A DNA stretch of 64,000 bases from Lepus europaeus (lineage: Eukaryota > Chordata > Mammalia > Lagomorpha > Leporidae), in contig NC_084835.1 of the NCBI RefSeq assembly GCF_033115175.1, positions 58,634,448-58,698,447 of the forward strand, written 5' to 3'. A model generated the notes under the pieces. It was not told the DNA's origin, ran no database searches, and saw only the letters and a program-made list of their open reading frames with translations. Of the stretch, positions 11,890 through 21,199 are shown piece after piece. Position 1 is the stretch's first letter, and every line of letters begins with the position of its first letter. The translations under genes were made by a program, and so were the position numbers.

Positions 11890-12846
11890 GATACATGACA
11901 ACCAAATGCAATGCAGAGTCAACAAATCAACTAAAAACAGGAGTATATAACTGGGAAAACTTCAGCAGATAAAATATTAAAGAATTACTGTTGGTTTTGT
12001 TAAGAGATAACAGTATCAGAATTATGCCAAGAAAATGTCCCTTTTTTAATAGAAATGTAAATTCAAGTATCTAGGGATGAAATGTTACTCTCATCAGGAT
12101 TTGTTAAAATACTCAGGCAAGCAAAAAGACATAAGCAAGTATGGCAAAATATTATTCATCTAAATGTAATTTACTAAATTAAGGCATATGGTAGTTAATT
12201 ATTGTTTTGTGAATATTTCTAAGTTTTCATAAGTTCAAATCTTTTTAGAGTGATTTGAGTCAATTTTCAGTTATTATAAAACCAGTAAACAGGCATTTGC
12301 CAATATTAGTCCTTATATTTAATTTTCTTCCAAAACAACTATAATAGAAAGATCCAGCCAATATTAATTTCTATTTTCAAAAGGCAAGTTCAAGGTAACA
12401 CACAAAGGCAACCAGAAAAAGAGAGGTCAGAAGTACCTAAAGTGACTGCTAATAGGCTCTCTTCACAGACCATTTTGCAAGGTTAAGAAATTTAAAAGGT
12501 AAGGGGGAGGCAGGTAGGTGGCAGATACAGAGCAAAGGATACAAAGTAGGAGACAAACAGGAAGCCTGGAGATCTGATATACAACATAAGGACTATTTTT
12601 GGTAATAAAATTGTGTTTGATAAGGTAGTCCTAAAAGAGCAGATTTTAGCAGCTCTTGCCAGACACATGAAAAGGGATATGTGAATTTGCTTTGCTGCTA
12701 TTTCACCATTAATATGTACCCTATAACATCACACGGTATGCCATAAACAAGGTACAATTTAAAATTCTAAAACCAGTACAGTAAACCAATAACACAATCA
12801 ACACTAATAATCAAAACACACCAAACACTCAATGACTTAAATCAAT
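11890..12846. other. AT-rich intronic DNA, nothing recognised
   Basis: Low-GC intronic sequence with no identifiable repeat or exon. Confidence 0.55.
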
Positions 12847-12863
12847 CAAGGTTTCCAATTCTT

Positions 12864-13212
12864 TTTTTTTTTTTTTTTTTTTTTGACAGGCAGAGTGGAC
12901 AGTGAGAGAGAGAGAGACAGAGAGAAAGGTCTTCCTTTTGCCGTTGGTTCACCCTCCAATGGCCGCCGCGGTAGCGCGCTGCGGCCGGCGCACCGCGCTG
13001 TCCGATGGCAGGAGCCAGGTGCTTCTCCTGGTCTCCCATGGGGTGCAGGGCCCCAAGCACTTGGGCCATCCTCCACTGCACTCCCTGGCCACAGCAGAAA
13101 GCTGGCCTGGAAGAGGGGCAACTGGGACAGGATCGGTGCCCCGACTGTGACTAGAACCCGGTGTGCTGGCGCTGCAAGGCGGAGGATTAGCCTAGTGAGC
13201 CGCGGCGCCGGC
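12864..13212 (-). mobile_element. CSINE, young type, full length
   Basis: T-tract and GACAGGCAGAGTGGACAGTG at the left, head GAGCCGCGGCGCCGGC at the right. Perfect 17-bp TSD CAAGGTTTCCAATTCTT at 12847-12863 and 13213-13229. Confidence 0.97.
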
Positions 13213-13589
13213 CAAGGTTTCCAATTCTTAACACTCTCATCTGCAGGGGATGGGATGCCTGAAATCTTGGACAATACCAAACCCTGTAATGTAATGTCTT
13301 TTCCATCTTAACTAAGCCCTTATCCTAAAGAATGGTCATAACCTTTGCCATTTGAGTTATGACAGAAAAACCAGCAAGAATTTTCATTCCACCCTTTCAA
13401 TTTCACAAATAGATTTGTTCTTATTAGATTTTAGCATCCTTGGCATACAATTTTTTTTCATCTTTCAAGTCAAGAACTTTCACCTTTTCACTAAATGTCC
13501 AAAAACCCATCACTACTACTCTTAACCCTTTGGAGTAATTAAGTACACTAAGGTTATCTGAATACAAGCACTGTGACACAGAGGATGTA

Positions 13590-13915
13590 AATATAACTAG
13601 GAGGTTACTAAAGGACTAACAGGCAGATAGCATATAGTGTGTATATGCTGACCAGAGGGGATGGGGCCAGACACAGCAAGACAATTCAAGATATCATCAC
13701 ACTACTACAACATACAACTTAAAACGTATGAATTATTTCTGGAATTTTCCATTTAATATTTGTGGTCCATGGATGGCTAACTGAAACCACAGAAACCTCA
13801 GCTAAGTGGGGTACGACATTATGTGGGGTTCAGTACTATATATTTGGTTTCAGTCATCCAAATGTGATCTTGGAATGCGTCTCTCATGGAAAGATTACGA
13901 GAAGACTACTGCGAT
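13590..13915 (+). mobile_element. Tigger/MER2-type DNA transposon, right part
   Basis: AAAACGTATGAATTATTTCT, GGAATTTTCCATTTAATATT, TAACTGAAACCACAGAAACC and GGTTTCAGTCATCCAAATGT follow the right half of the same kind of Tigger-related element whose left part lies at 9757. Confidence 0.65.
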
Positions 13916-14955
13916 TTTTCCACTTCATAGAAAACTGGCATTTTGCTTTTGCACTGAATTGCAATATATCAAGAACAACTAAAGCCATAACACTTTCCAA
14001 ATTAAAAAGGTGAAGTACAAAGATGAAACAATTTCCTTAAAGGGTCATTACTCAACTCTAAACTGCTTTTCTGGAACTATAAAATTTTGAAAACATAACT
14101 ACCTGCAAAAGGCAAATGAAAAACCTGAGAAGAGATCCAAAACTAAAAAATGTGAATTACAGGAGAAATCAGTCATTCATTCAATTAATACTGGACAACC
14201 ATTCCATGATGTCTGATCTTGTTACTTTGGATAAGAGCTACATCCTCAAATGGCCTCCAGTACAATTCCAGAGAGAAAAGTATGTCTGCATGAACACTAC
14301 ACAGTGTGACAAGGTCTGTTATTACAAATAAGCATATGCTTCAACAGTGACATGAAAAAGGCAATGACCAACTCGAACTGGAAAAAAATCAAGACTTCAC
14401 AAAAAGTGATTCATAAGCTAGAGACTGCCTGACAGATGTGAGACAGGACAGTCTTCCAACAGCTCAGCAGAATGTCTGTGGTCAACGGTATGGTTAAAAG
14501 ACAAACAGTAGGCCCTAAACTGAAGTAGGCAGTGGATTTTAGACTTTTTCAATTATATAACATGAAAATATTAGAGTTCTTTAAACAAGTGAGCAAGAAT
14601 ATCAGGTTTGTGTTTTTCAAAGGGTAGTCCCAGCAACAGTGTGGAAGACAAACTCTAGAAAGCTGATACTGGGAAGAGGAGACTCTTTGCTGACTAATAA
14701 AGAGAAAAGATAACCACGTCGAGTAAGGAAACTATCCAAAGTAGGGCTTCTCTGTGAGCGCCACTGCCATCCATATACAATCGAACGTCCACTTTGGCAC
14801 CTCCTCACTAATACACTGGAAGGACCTAAATATATATACCATACCTACTGAGATTATGATCTCCCTCCTGCTCCTCTGCCGCATAACCCAGACAAAAAAC
14901 ATTTAGCTTCTATCCAGAGACTCAGTGTTTCTTAGCTCAATGAACAGTACCATTC
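13916..14955. other. Intronic DNA, nothing recognised
   Basis: No repeat or exon identified. Short ORFs here lack any recognisable protein character. Confidence 0.5.
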
Positions 14956-14959
14956 CTCC

Positions 14960-15640
14960 AGCTTTGTAAGCAGCAAACTCACACACCCATGGCACCATCC
15001 CCTTCTCTCTTGGGGCCAGTCCCAGACTACCAAGTCTCACTGATTTGATCTTCTGTCATCACAACTCAGTTCAAGAGCTCGCCTCTTACCAGATGCCTGC
15101 TGCACTACCTAGTTTCTTCTCTCCATAATCTTATTGTGCATATTGTTAATAATGAAAATGTGAAGTTACTCCATTCTATCTTTACTACTCACCCTCCCAC
15201 TCTGAAAATTCCTCAATGGCTCAGGATAAAAACAGAACTCTTAACTCAATGAATTAAACCAGCTCTACACTCACTTTCACTACCTCTACCTTAATCTCTA
15301 CCAGCCTTGTGAATGTTTGACATTCCTCCTGCCACAGGACCTTTGTACATGCATTTTTTCCTTTTTCTTCTAAGAAACTTCCACTCATTCTTGGAAACTC
15401 AGTTCAACTGTGACAGCCATCCTTGACCAAAGTCCCTTATTTTATATCCTCATCTTTTCATATCTACATTTAATTCAATTATTTGATTAGTGTCTATCAC
15501 GTCCATTAGAAGAATTGCCTCATGAAAATAAGGATTGTGTTTTACTCACAATCTTAATTCCATTACTTATTCATCGTACCTGACATACAGCAAACACATC
15601 CAATGTAATTATATTAGATTCACAACTGAATGAATTTTAA
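14960..15640 (+). mobile_element. L2 (LINE-2) 3' part
   Basis: CCTCAATGGCTCAGGATAAA, CTGCCACAGGACCTTTGTAC, GCCATCCTTGACCAAAGTCC and ATTGCCTCATGAAAATAAGG match successive pieces of the LINE-2 3' ORF2/UTR region. The left boundary is uncertain. Confidence 0.8.
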
Positions 15641-15824
15641 AAATAGTGAACTTAGAAATGCATTACAGGGGACATTATCTTATTATATATCATATATAAT
15701 CTCTTAATATATCTTATACTATTAAGAGATTATCTCAGAGATAGAAACAGATTTTAATTATTAGAGGTATGGTTTTTCTAAGTAATCATCAAGCTAACAA
15801 AAATATTAAAATTTAAAACATGGA

Positions 15825-16138
15825 GGGGCTGGCACTGTGACATAGCAGGTAAAGCTGCCACCTGCAGTGCCGGCATCCCATATGGGCGCCGGTTCAAGTT
15901 CCAGCTGCTTCACTTCCAATCTAGCTCTCTGCTGTGGCCTGGGAAGGCAGTGGAAGATGGCCCAAGTCCTTGGGCCCCTGCACCCGAATGGGAGACCCAA
16001 AAGAAGCTCCTGCCTCTGGATCAGCCCAGCTGATTATTGTGGCCATTTGGGGAATGAACCAGTGGATGGAAGACTCTCTCGCTCTTCCTCTGCTTCTCTG
16101 TAACTCTGCCTTTCAAATAAATAATAAATCTTTAAAAA
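15825..16138 (+). mobile_element. CSINE, classic type
   Basis: Head GGGGCTGGCACTGTGACATA, tail CAAATAAATAATAAATCTTT. Confidence 0.92.
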
Positions 16139-16491
16139 GTCACTGGAGATATGCTGAGTTAGCAATGTGTAAGGAACATTCAAATCCAAATAGTTAACTT
16201 GTTATAGTGTGTGTTCTGGACTGACCATAAAGCTTCAATTAAAATATAGATCTGGATGTATACGAATATGTGCAGAGAAAAGATCAAGAGGGAGCAAGAG
16301 AAAACCTCAAAACAAGGAGTCTGAACAAGGAAGTTCCCAAAATGAGAGAAAAATGAAACCAAATCAGAATCTCAGAAAATATTCACATCTAAGAAAAAGA
16401 CAGCCATAAACGAGACAATAAAGGGAGCAAAGAAATTAGAAGACAATGATGTCATAGAAATCAAAAGAACCGGGTATGCTTTCGGGGGGCA

Positions 16492-16738
16492 GAATTTTTA
16501 TTTCAGAGGCAGAGAGAGCTTTCATCTGCAGGTTCACTCCACAAATAATCACAAATGGCTGGGATCAGATAGGGACTGGGAATGTAATCCAGGTCTCCCA
16601 TGTGGGCAGCAGAATCCCAATCACTTGAGCCATCCTCACTGCCTCCCAGGGCCTGCACTAGCACAAAGCTGGAGCCAAATCCAGGCATCCAATGGAGTGC
16701 CTTAACAACACCTTAACCACTATGCTAAACACCCACTC
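16492..16738 (-). mobile_element. CSINE, old type
   Basis: AGAGGCAGAGAGAGCTTTCA, CCAGGTCTCCCATGTGGGCA, then the head region (CCTTAACCACTATGCTAAAC ACCCACTCC) at the right. Diverged. Confidence 0.75.
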
Positions 16739-16739
16739 C

Positions 16740-17328
16740 AGAACCCTGCTTTTCAACAAAGGAACTATCAGTAAAGTCTAGTGCAAAAGAAATCAAGTGA
16801 AATGAAAGTGCAAACCATCAATGCAGTTGGCAATCAGAAAGTAATGGGAGCAGAGAAGGACTGCAGATGAAGGAGGACTGAACAGGAGGTGAGGAACCAG
16901 TGACTCTGGACTACTTTTCCAAGTGTGAATGCAATGGAAATCAAAGACTGGGAAGGACAGGTACTAGGAGTTGGGGCCAAGGAGGCATTTTGTTTGCTTA
17001 TTTGTTTTCAAAATAAAAAGACAGTGTATTTGTATGTTAAAAAAAAAAAAAAAGCTAGTCACTGAAAACATGAGAAAGGATGGTACATGGTCTAAGTATG
17101 AATCATGACCTTCCCCAGCAAAAACAGGAACAAAGAACCTCAGCTATGGAAGAGCTTTTCCTTCTCAGGAAAAAAGCACAGATGTGTACAGATGAGCAGG
17201 TGTTACAGAGGAGGCATCACATCACAGAAGGGCTTGTATGCCATCCTCATAAAATAGACTTTTTCCTATAGGCAACTGAGAGCTACTAGAAAACTTTTAA
17301 GGAACAGAGTAATGAGATTTACGTTTCA
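16740..17328. other. Intronic DNA with a possible ancient repeat
   Basis: The stretch at about 17190-17325 (GGGCTTGTATGCCATCCTCA ... GGAACAGAGTAATGAG) resembles a common unassigned mammalian interspersed repeat; a similar one lies near 25370-26140. I cannot name the family. A 15-A run sits near 17040. Confidence 0.35.
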
Positions 17329-17329
17329 A

Positions 17330-17384
17330 TGAGGGATGGAAGATCTCTTTCTCTCCCTTTCAAATAAATAAATCTTTAAAAATT
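17330..17384 (+). mobile_element. CSINE 3' fragment
   Basis: Only GGATGGAAGATCTCTTTCTC and CAAATAAATAAATCTTTAAA remain: the 3' end of a classic copy. Confidence 0.75.
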
Positions 17385-17632
17385 ACATCCTTATAAACGC
17401 ACTTTCATATATTAACAAGTGCATAAAACAGTGCCTTCTTAAATACTGAGATTTGTAGAAAACAAACTAAGCTGGTATCTCCTCCAGAATTATGCAAAGT
17501 GCTGACAATTCATCTTGAGATAACTGAGTTACAGAAACAAAGGGATCCCAGCTCAGAAAAATTAAACGAGACACTCCCAAAGAGACCATCTTATTTTGAG
17601 ACAAAAATAAATTGAAAATGAATTTTGCTCAA

Positions 17633-17865
17633 GGGCCAAGCATTGTGGCCAGCAGGTTAAGCCACTTCTTGGGATACCCGCATCCCAGGCTGCTATCCCT
17701 CCTATCCAACTCTCTAGTGCATCCTGGGAGACAATGGTTGACAGCTCAAGTGCTTGGGACCCCATCACCCATGTGGGAAAACAGGATGAAGTTCCAGACT
17801 CCTGGCTTTTGCCTGGTCCAGCCCTGGTTGTTGCAGCTTTTGGAAGCGAACCAGCCAATGGAAGA

Positions 17866-17898
<33 letters not shown>

Positions 17899-17935
17899 AG
17901 ATAAAAATCAACATTTAAATTAAGTATTCAAAAAG
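17633..17935 (+). mobile_element. CSINE, classic type
   Basis: Head GGGCCAAGCATTGTGGCCAG and a (CT)n block at 17869-17895. TSD GAATTTTGC at 17620-17628 and 17936-17944. Confidence 0.88.
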
Positions 17936-17944
17936 AATTTTGCA

Positions 17945-19559
17945 AAATGCACTTTTAACAGGCATTCCTTTAAACAAAAAGTCATGGGTGATTTAGGACA
18001 CGTCAGTTAAACGAGGTCTTAGTATCATCATCAAACCAGGCACAACAAATAGACTGCTGATTCTAAATAAGTCTCTTCAGCTGGTGTTGTGCCCGCCACT
18101 TAAATGGAGAGAAGTTTCCACCACAGTGAAAGCAACCTTTGACTGAAAAACACTGAGGAGGGAAAAAACCAAGCACCGAATGTCAGCCACTCGTTTACTG
18201 TACTCCTCCTCGCCCCCAATCCTCGTGCTCCCCGTCAACCCACCTCTGAAGCAGCACACACTCCAGAAGAAACTTCGGTATGCTATGCGCCTGGCAGTCT
18301 TCACTGCGGTGTTTACTTAGCCACTCCCTTCGCTCAACCCTCCCGACAACTGGAAAGCAGCCTCTTCCCGGACGGAAGAGGCTTCCCAAAGGTGGAGGAG
18401 GGGGGAGCCTTTTCCTCAGAGGTCTAACGTGGTGTGCACTCACTGGCCTTTTCTGTCCGACTTCTTCCACAACGCAAGAACGACCCGTTCTAACATCACA
18501 GCTGTGTATCACCAAGCACTCAAAACACGTGAAATGCATGAATAAGACAGTTTCTAAGTTTCTGTTTTTGAACCTGCTTCCTAAGTCAGTGTCGTTGTGT
18601 CTTTGGTTGTTTCCTGAACTTGCTTCTCCACTATTAATATTACCATAGCGACATTATAACCTCTCCAGGGAGAAACCTGTCAACTGCAGACATCCTGACC
18701 TAAAATTTGTTTTAAAGGCTTCTAAGTCCTAATGACAATCCATCTATGCTTATGCAGAAGCTGCCTATAGTCAGCCAGTCAAAACGTAAAATCAAAATGC
18801 TCTTGAAAAAATATACATCACATTAAATTCCTTCAACTTAAGACAACGGGCTACTTGAGTAGGGTATAATTACACCATATTCCTCAAAGCCCCCCCCCCC
18901 CCCCCCCGCTAAAACTATGTACTATCATGGAACAGGTACACTTGCTACAATAGAATGTGCTGGCTACACTTCAAAATATGCCCTAAGAGTTGTCTTTCGA
19001 ACAAAATCCTTACCTAACAGCTCACTCAGGTTTCCATTTAGATTTGCAAATTCACTTAGTTTGCAAAGTCATCATGCAATTGTTACTCTCACAACGCCAG
19101 AAGATATTATTTTCCCATTTCCTAACACTATTTTAAAATTTCCTCACGGACTTTTCTTTTGGACTCAACCCTACACAACAATAAAGGATTTCAGTTGTCT
19201 CTTTTAGCACTGGAGTTGCTATACACCTCACCAAAATCGGTCTCGTCCTAGCTACTGCAACTGAAACACAAGACCCTGCCTTCCAGATCGGGGATTCACT
19301 TTGCAGTCAACCAAAGAACAGACAGAACCTGCTCTCTATTGAGATCTTCACATGTTGAGGATTCCTTAAAAAAAAAAAAAAAAAAAAAAAAAAGTGTAAC
19401 CTGTTTAACTCGTTTCCCTAAAGTACCCTGCATTCGGGAAAGCCAAAGGACCAAACGGGGTCACCAAGACACACCGATCACTCACTCCATCACAGGCAGA
19501 GCCATGAAATCAGCAGAGTTCCAGAGCTGGGTGTCACCTTATCACCCTTCTCAGGGTTT
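17945..19559. other. SINE-free intron segment next to the CpG island
   Basis: No interspersed repeat recognised. Contains an 18-C run (18890-18907) and an A-run (19369-19393). Open frames at 18195-18648 on both strands have no recognisable homology. Confidence 0.5.
18890..18907. repeat. Homopolymer C18
   Basis: Eighteen consecutive C residues, about 1.5 kb inside VAPA intron 1. Confidence 0.95.
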
Positions 19560-19576
19560 GGGGGGGGGGGGGGGGG
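19560..19576. repeat. Homopolymer G17
   Basis: Seventeen consecutive G residues at the left border of the CpG island, capable in principle of forming a G-quadruplex. Confidence 0.95.
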
Positions 19577-20151
19577 CCGCAAACGCAAAGGCCAAAGTCA
19601 GCAGAACTCGAGTGGAGGACTACGAAGGCGCCGCCACGGGTCTGGCGCGCGCGGCGGGCAAGCGGAGACGTCACGGCCGAGGGGCAGGCAGACCCACTCC
19701 GAGCAGCCCACGGCGATCCACTCGGGGCTGACGCAGGCCTTTCCGGGCCGCACGCGCCTGGGGCTCTGCCAACACCTCCGGACCAGTCCGCAGCGCACTC
19801 TTGTGCGCTTCTCCGCCTCCCCCGGCGCTCCGGTTCCCTGACAGCCGAGTTACCCACGGGACAAAACGGCAGGCAGCGACGCCCTCGGCCAGGACCCAGG
19901 GGCCGGCCCCACCCAGCTCGCCCGGGCCCGAGCTGCGGCCCTCACTCCTCCCGCGGGTCCGAGGGCCGCCGCGCCCGCCCTCGCCGCTGACAGCCAGACG
20001 CCGGCCTGCGCCACCTCCACACGCCCCGCGCCGCTGCACACCCGGGCGCACGCTCGCGGGCCGCCCCTCACCCACGCCCGCCCCGGGCCTCGGGGGCCAA
20101 GGACGCGAGCCCGCGGCCGACTGCACCCGGGAGGCGCCCCCGCGGGACCGC

Positions 20152-20162
20152 AAGATGGCGGC
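20152..20162 (+). promoter_or_regulatory. YY1-type motif AAGATGGCGGC in VAPA intron 1
   Basis: AAGATGGCGGC matches the YY1 consensus exactly and lies about 340 bp inside the VAPA transcription unit, within the CpG island. Its orientation is opposite to VAPA. YY1 motifs of this kind usually sit just downstream of a start site in the sense direction, so it could serve VAPA as an intronic element or mark antisense initiation; the sequence alone does not decide. Confidence 0.6.
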
Positions 20163-20422
20163 GGCGGCGCCCGGGCCGGCTCCCCCGCACCACCACCACC
20201 CCGCCCGCCTCCTCGCCCCGGCCGGCGCGCGCACCGAGGCGCGGGCGACCGAGGGAGCGGGCAGGGGCCGGCCGGCCGCGGGAAGGCGGCGAGGGAGCCG
20301 CCGGAAAATGGAAAGCGCCCGGGCGTGGGGGAGGGGGCGCTCCCGGGGGCCGCGGCCGCAGGCTGCCCTCGAGCGCTCTGCTCGCCCGCTCCCTGCCCGG
20401 AGGTGTCCTCCTCCGGCCTAAC

Positions 20423-20501
20423 CTTTGAATTTGAGGTCTGTGGGCGGGTCGAGGACCAGGATCTGCTCGTGCTTCGCCATGGTCCCGGAGGCGGACGCCA
20501 T
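20423..20501 (-). CDS. VAPA: VAPA exon 1 coding part (VAMP-associated protein A, N-terminus)
   Basis: Read on the minus strand this encodes [20 protein letters not shown] followed by TDLKFK, then the first base of a Gly codon, ending at a splice donor (GTTAGG, GT at 20422-20421). Human VAPA, as I recall it, begins [20 protein letters not shown] and continues TDLKFKG with the exon boundary in the same codon; paralogue VAPB differs (MAKVEQVLSLEP). VAPA is a tail-anchored ER protein whose MSP domain binds FFAT-motif proteins at membrane contact sites; this exon supplies only the first strand region of that domain. Two in-frame ATGs are present, at 20501 and 20480; the second has the better Kozak context (ACCATGG). 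The exon lies inside a CpG island. I searched by eye for the next exon (the TDVVTTNLKL region) to the left and did not find it, so the remaining exons are probably beyond position 1. Identification is strong; the choice of start is less sure. Confidence 0.96.
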
Positions 20502-20754
20502 CGGAGAGACAGCGCAGAGCGGGGGCGCGCCCGCGGCGGCGGCGGCGGTTTGCTGGCTGGGGGCGGGGGACGACGGCGGCGCCGGCTCGGCGGATCTCTA
20601 CGAGGGGGCCAGGCTCACGGATCCCGAGCCCCGACGCCTGCCGCTCTGTCGCCGGTCCGGTGGCTCGCCCGCTGGGTCAGCAGCGCCGGGTCTCACAACT
20701 GACTCAACCCCACACCAGCCGCCGCGGCCACGCGCACTGCGATCCTCGGCGCCC

Positions 20755-20762
20755 CACGTGAC
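20755..20762. promoter_or_regulatory. E-box CACGTGAC upstream of VAPA
   Basis: CACGTGAC (reverse GTCACGTG) is the extended palindromic E-box used by USF and MiT/TFE-type bHLH factors. It lies about 255 bp upstream of the VAPA start codon in the CpG island. Binding is inferred from the motif only. Confidence 0.5.
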
Positions 20763-21099
20763 GGCTTCTGCGTGCCTACGTGCGCGCCCCGGCGGCCGAG
20801 AGAGGCTCTGGCGTCCGTCCCGCCCTCGAGGCCTGCCTAGCGCGGCACTGGGCTGGTGCGCCTGCGCGTCCCCGGCCTCGCGGCCGCGAGCACAGTCCAG
20901 CTGTCAAGGGAACGGGCGTGAACAGAGGGCGGAGTAAAGCCCGCGGAGGACTGGCGCCCTTCGCAGCGCCGGGCAGGAGGCGCAGCCCTCTGTCTCGCTG
21001 AGCGCCAGGGGCGAAACTAGGGAACCTGCCACGGCAGTGCATCACCATTTTTCAAAAGGAAATGCCTAATGGAAGGAAGTAGCCGGGAAGCGCCGATTC

Positions 21100-21118
21100 A
21101 CTACAACTCCCAGCATGC
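21100..21118 (+). promoter_or_regulatory. ZNF143/THAP11-type site, forward
   Basis: ACTACAACTCCCAGCATGC matches the ZNF143 (SBS) / THAP11 promoter motif almost base for base. It lies about 600 bp upstream of the VAPA ATG at the edge of the CpG island. A second copy in inverted orientation begins 58 bp further on. Confidence 0.8.
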
Positions 21119-21175
21119 TCCTTGCCCGGGGAGGCCTCTCCGCTGAAGGACTGATCCTTTGCGGCCCTGCGCGGT

Positions 21176-21194
21176 GCCTGCTGGGAATTGTAGT
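21176..21194 (-). promoter_or_regulatory. ZNF143/THAP11-type site, inverted
   Basis: On the minus strand this reads ACTACAATTCCCAGCAGGC, the same SBS core (ACTACAAYTCCCAGC) as the site at 21100 but pointing the other way. The two sites face each other, with 57 bp between them. Confidence 0.8.
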
Positions 21195-21199
21195 AGCGG

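Larger units (their letters stand above)
1..20422 (-). other. VAPA: VAPA intron 1 (partial, 5' part of the intron)
   Basis: Everything to the left of the exon 1 donor on the minus strand should be intron 1, because the MSP-domain exon 2 was not recognised anywhere in it. Apart from the GC-rich first kilobase, the intron is AT-rich and contains the CSINE, MIR, L2, L1 and Tigger copies listed separately. Open frames in this interval are short or lie in repeats. The extent rests on not seeing exon 2 by eye, which is weaker than an alignment. Confidence 0.75.
19590..20960. promoter_or_regulatory. CpG island spanning the VAPA promoter, exon 1 and start of intron 1
   Basis: Sequence is strongly GC-rich with very many CG dinucleotides, in sharp contrast to the AT-rich DNA on both sides. 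It covers VAPA exon 1 and extends about 0.8 kb into intron 1 and about 0.45 kb upstream. No TATA box is evident in the expected place, consistent with a housekeeping CpG promoter. Upstream of the start codon (minus sense) I see an AP-1-like TGACTCA at 20700-20706, an E-box CACGTGAC at 20755-20762 and several GC boxes. The transcription start site cannot be fixed from sequence; somewhere around 20650-20950 is plausible. Confidence 0.9.

Noticed and set aside
1..20400. VAPA exon 2 (MSP-domain exon)
   Set aside because: Looked for the reverse complement of the TDVVTTNLKL-RNPSD region and did not find it; an alignment could overturn this.
19671..20421. Frames of 187 and 206 codons on both strands of the CpG island
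   Set aside because: High GC removes stop codons; the peptides are Pro/Arg/Ala-rich without domains and lie in VAPA intron 1 and its antisense.
20325..20937. Plus-strand frames of 125 and 170 codons across VAPA exon 1
   Set aside because: Antisense shadows of the VAPA promoter and exon in GC-rich DNA.
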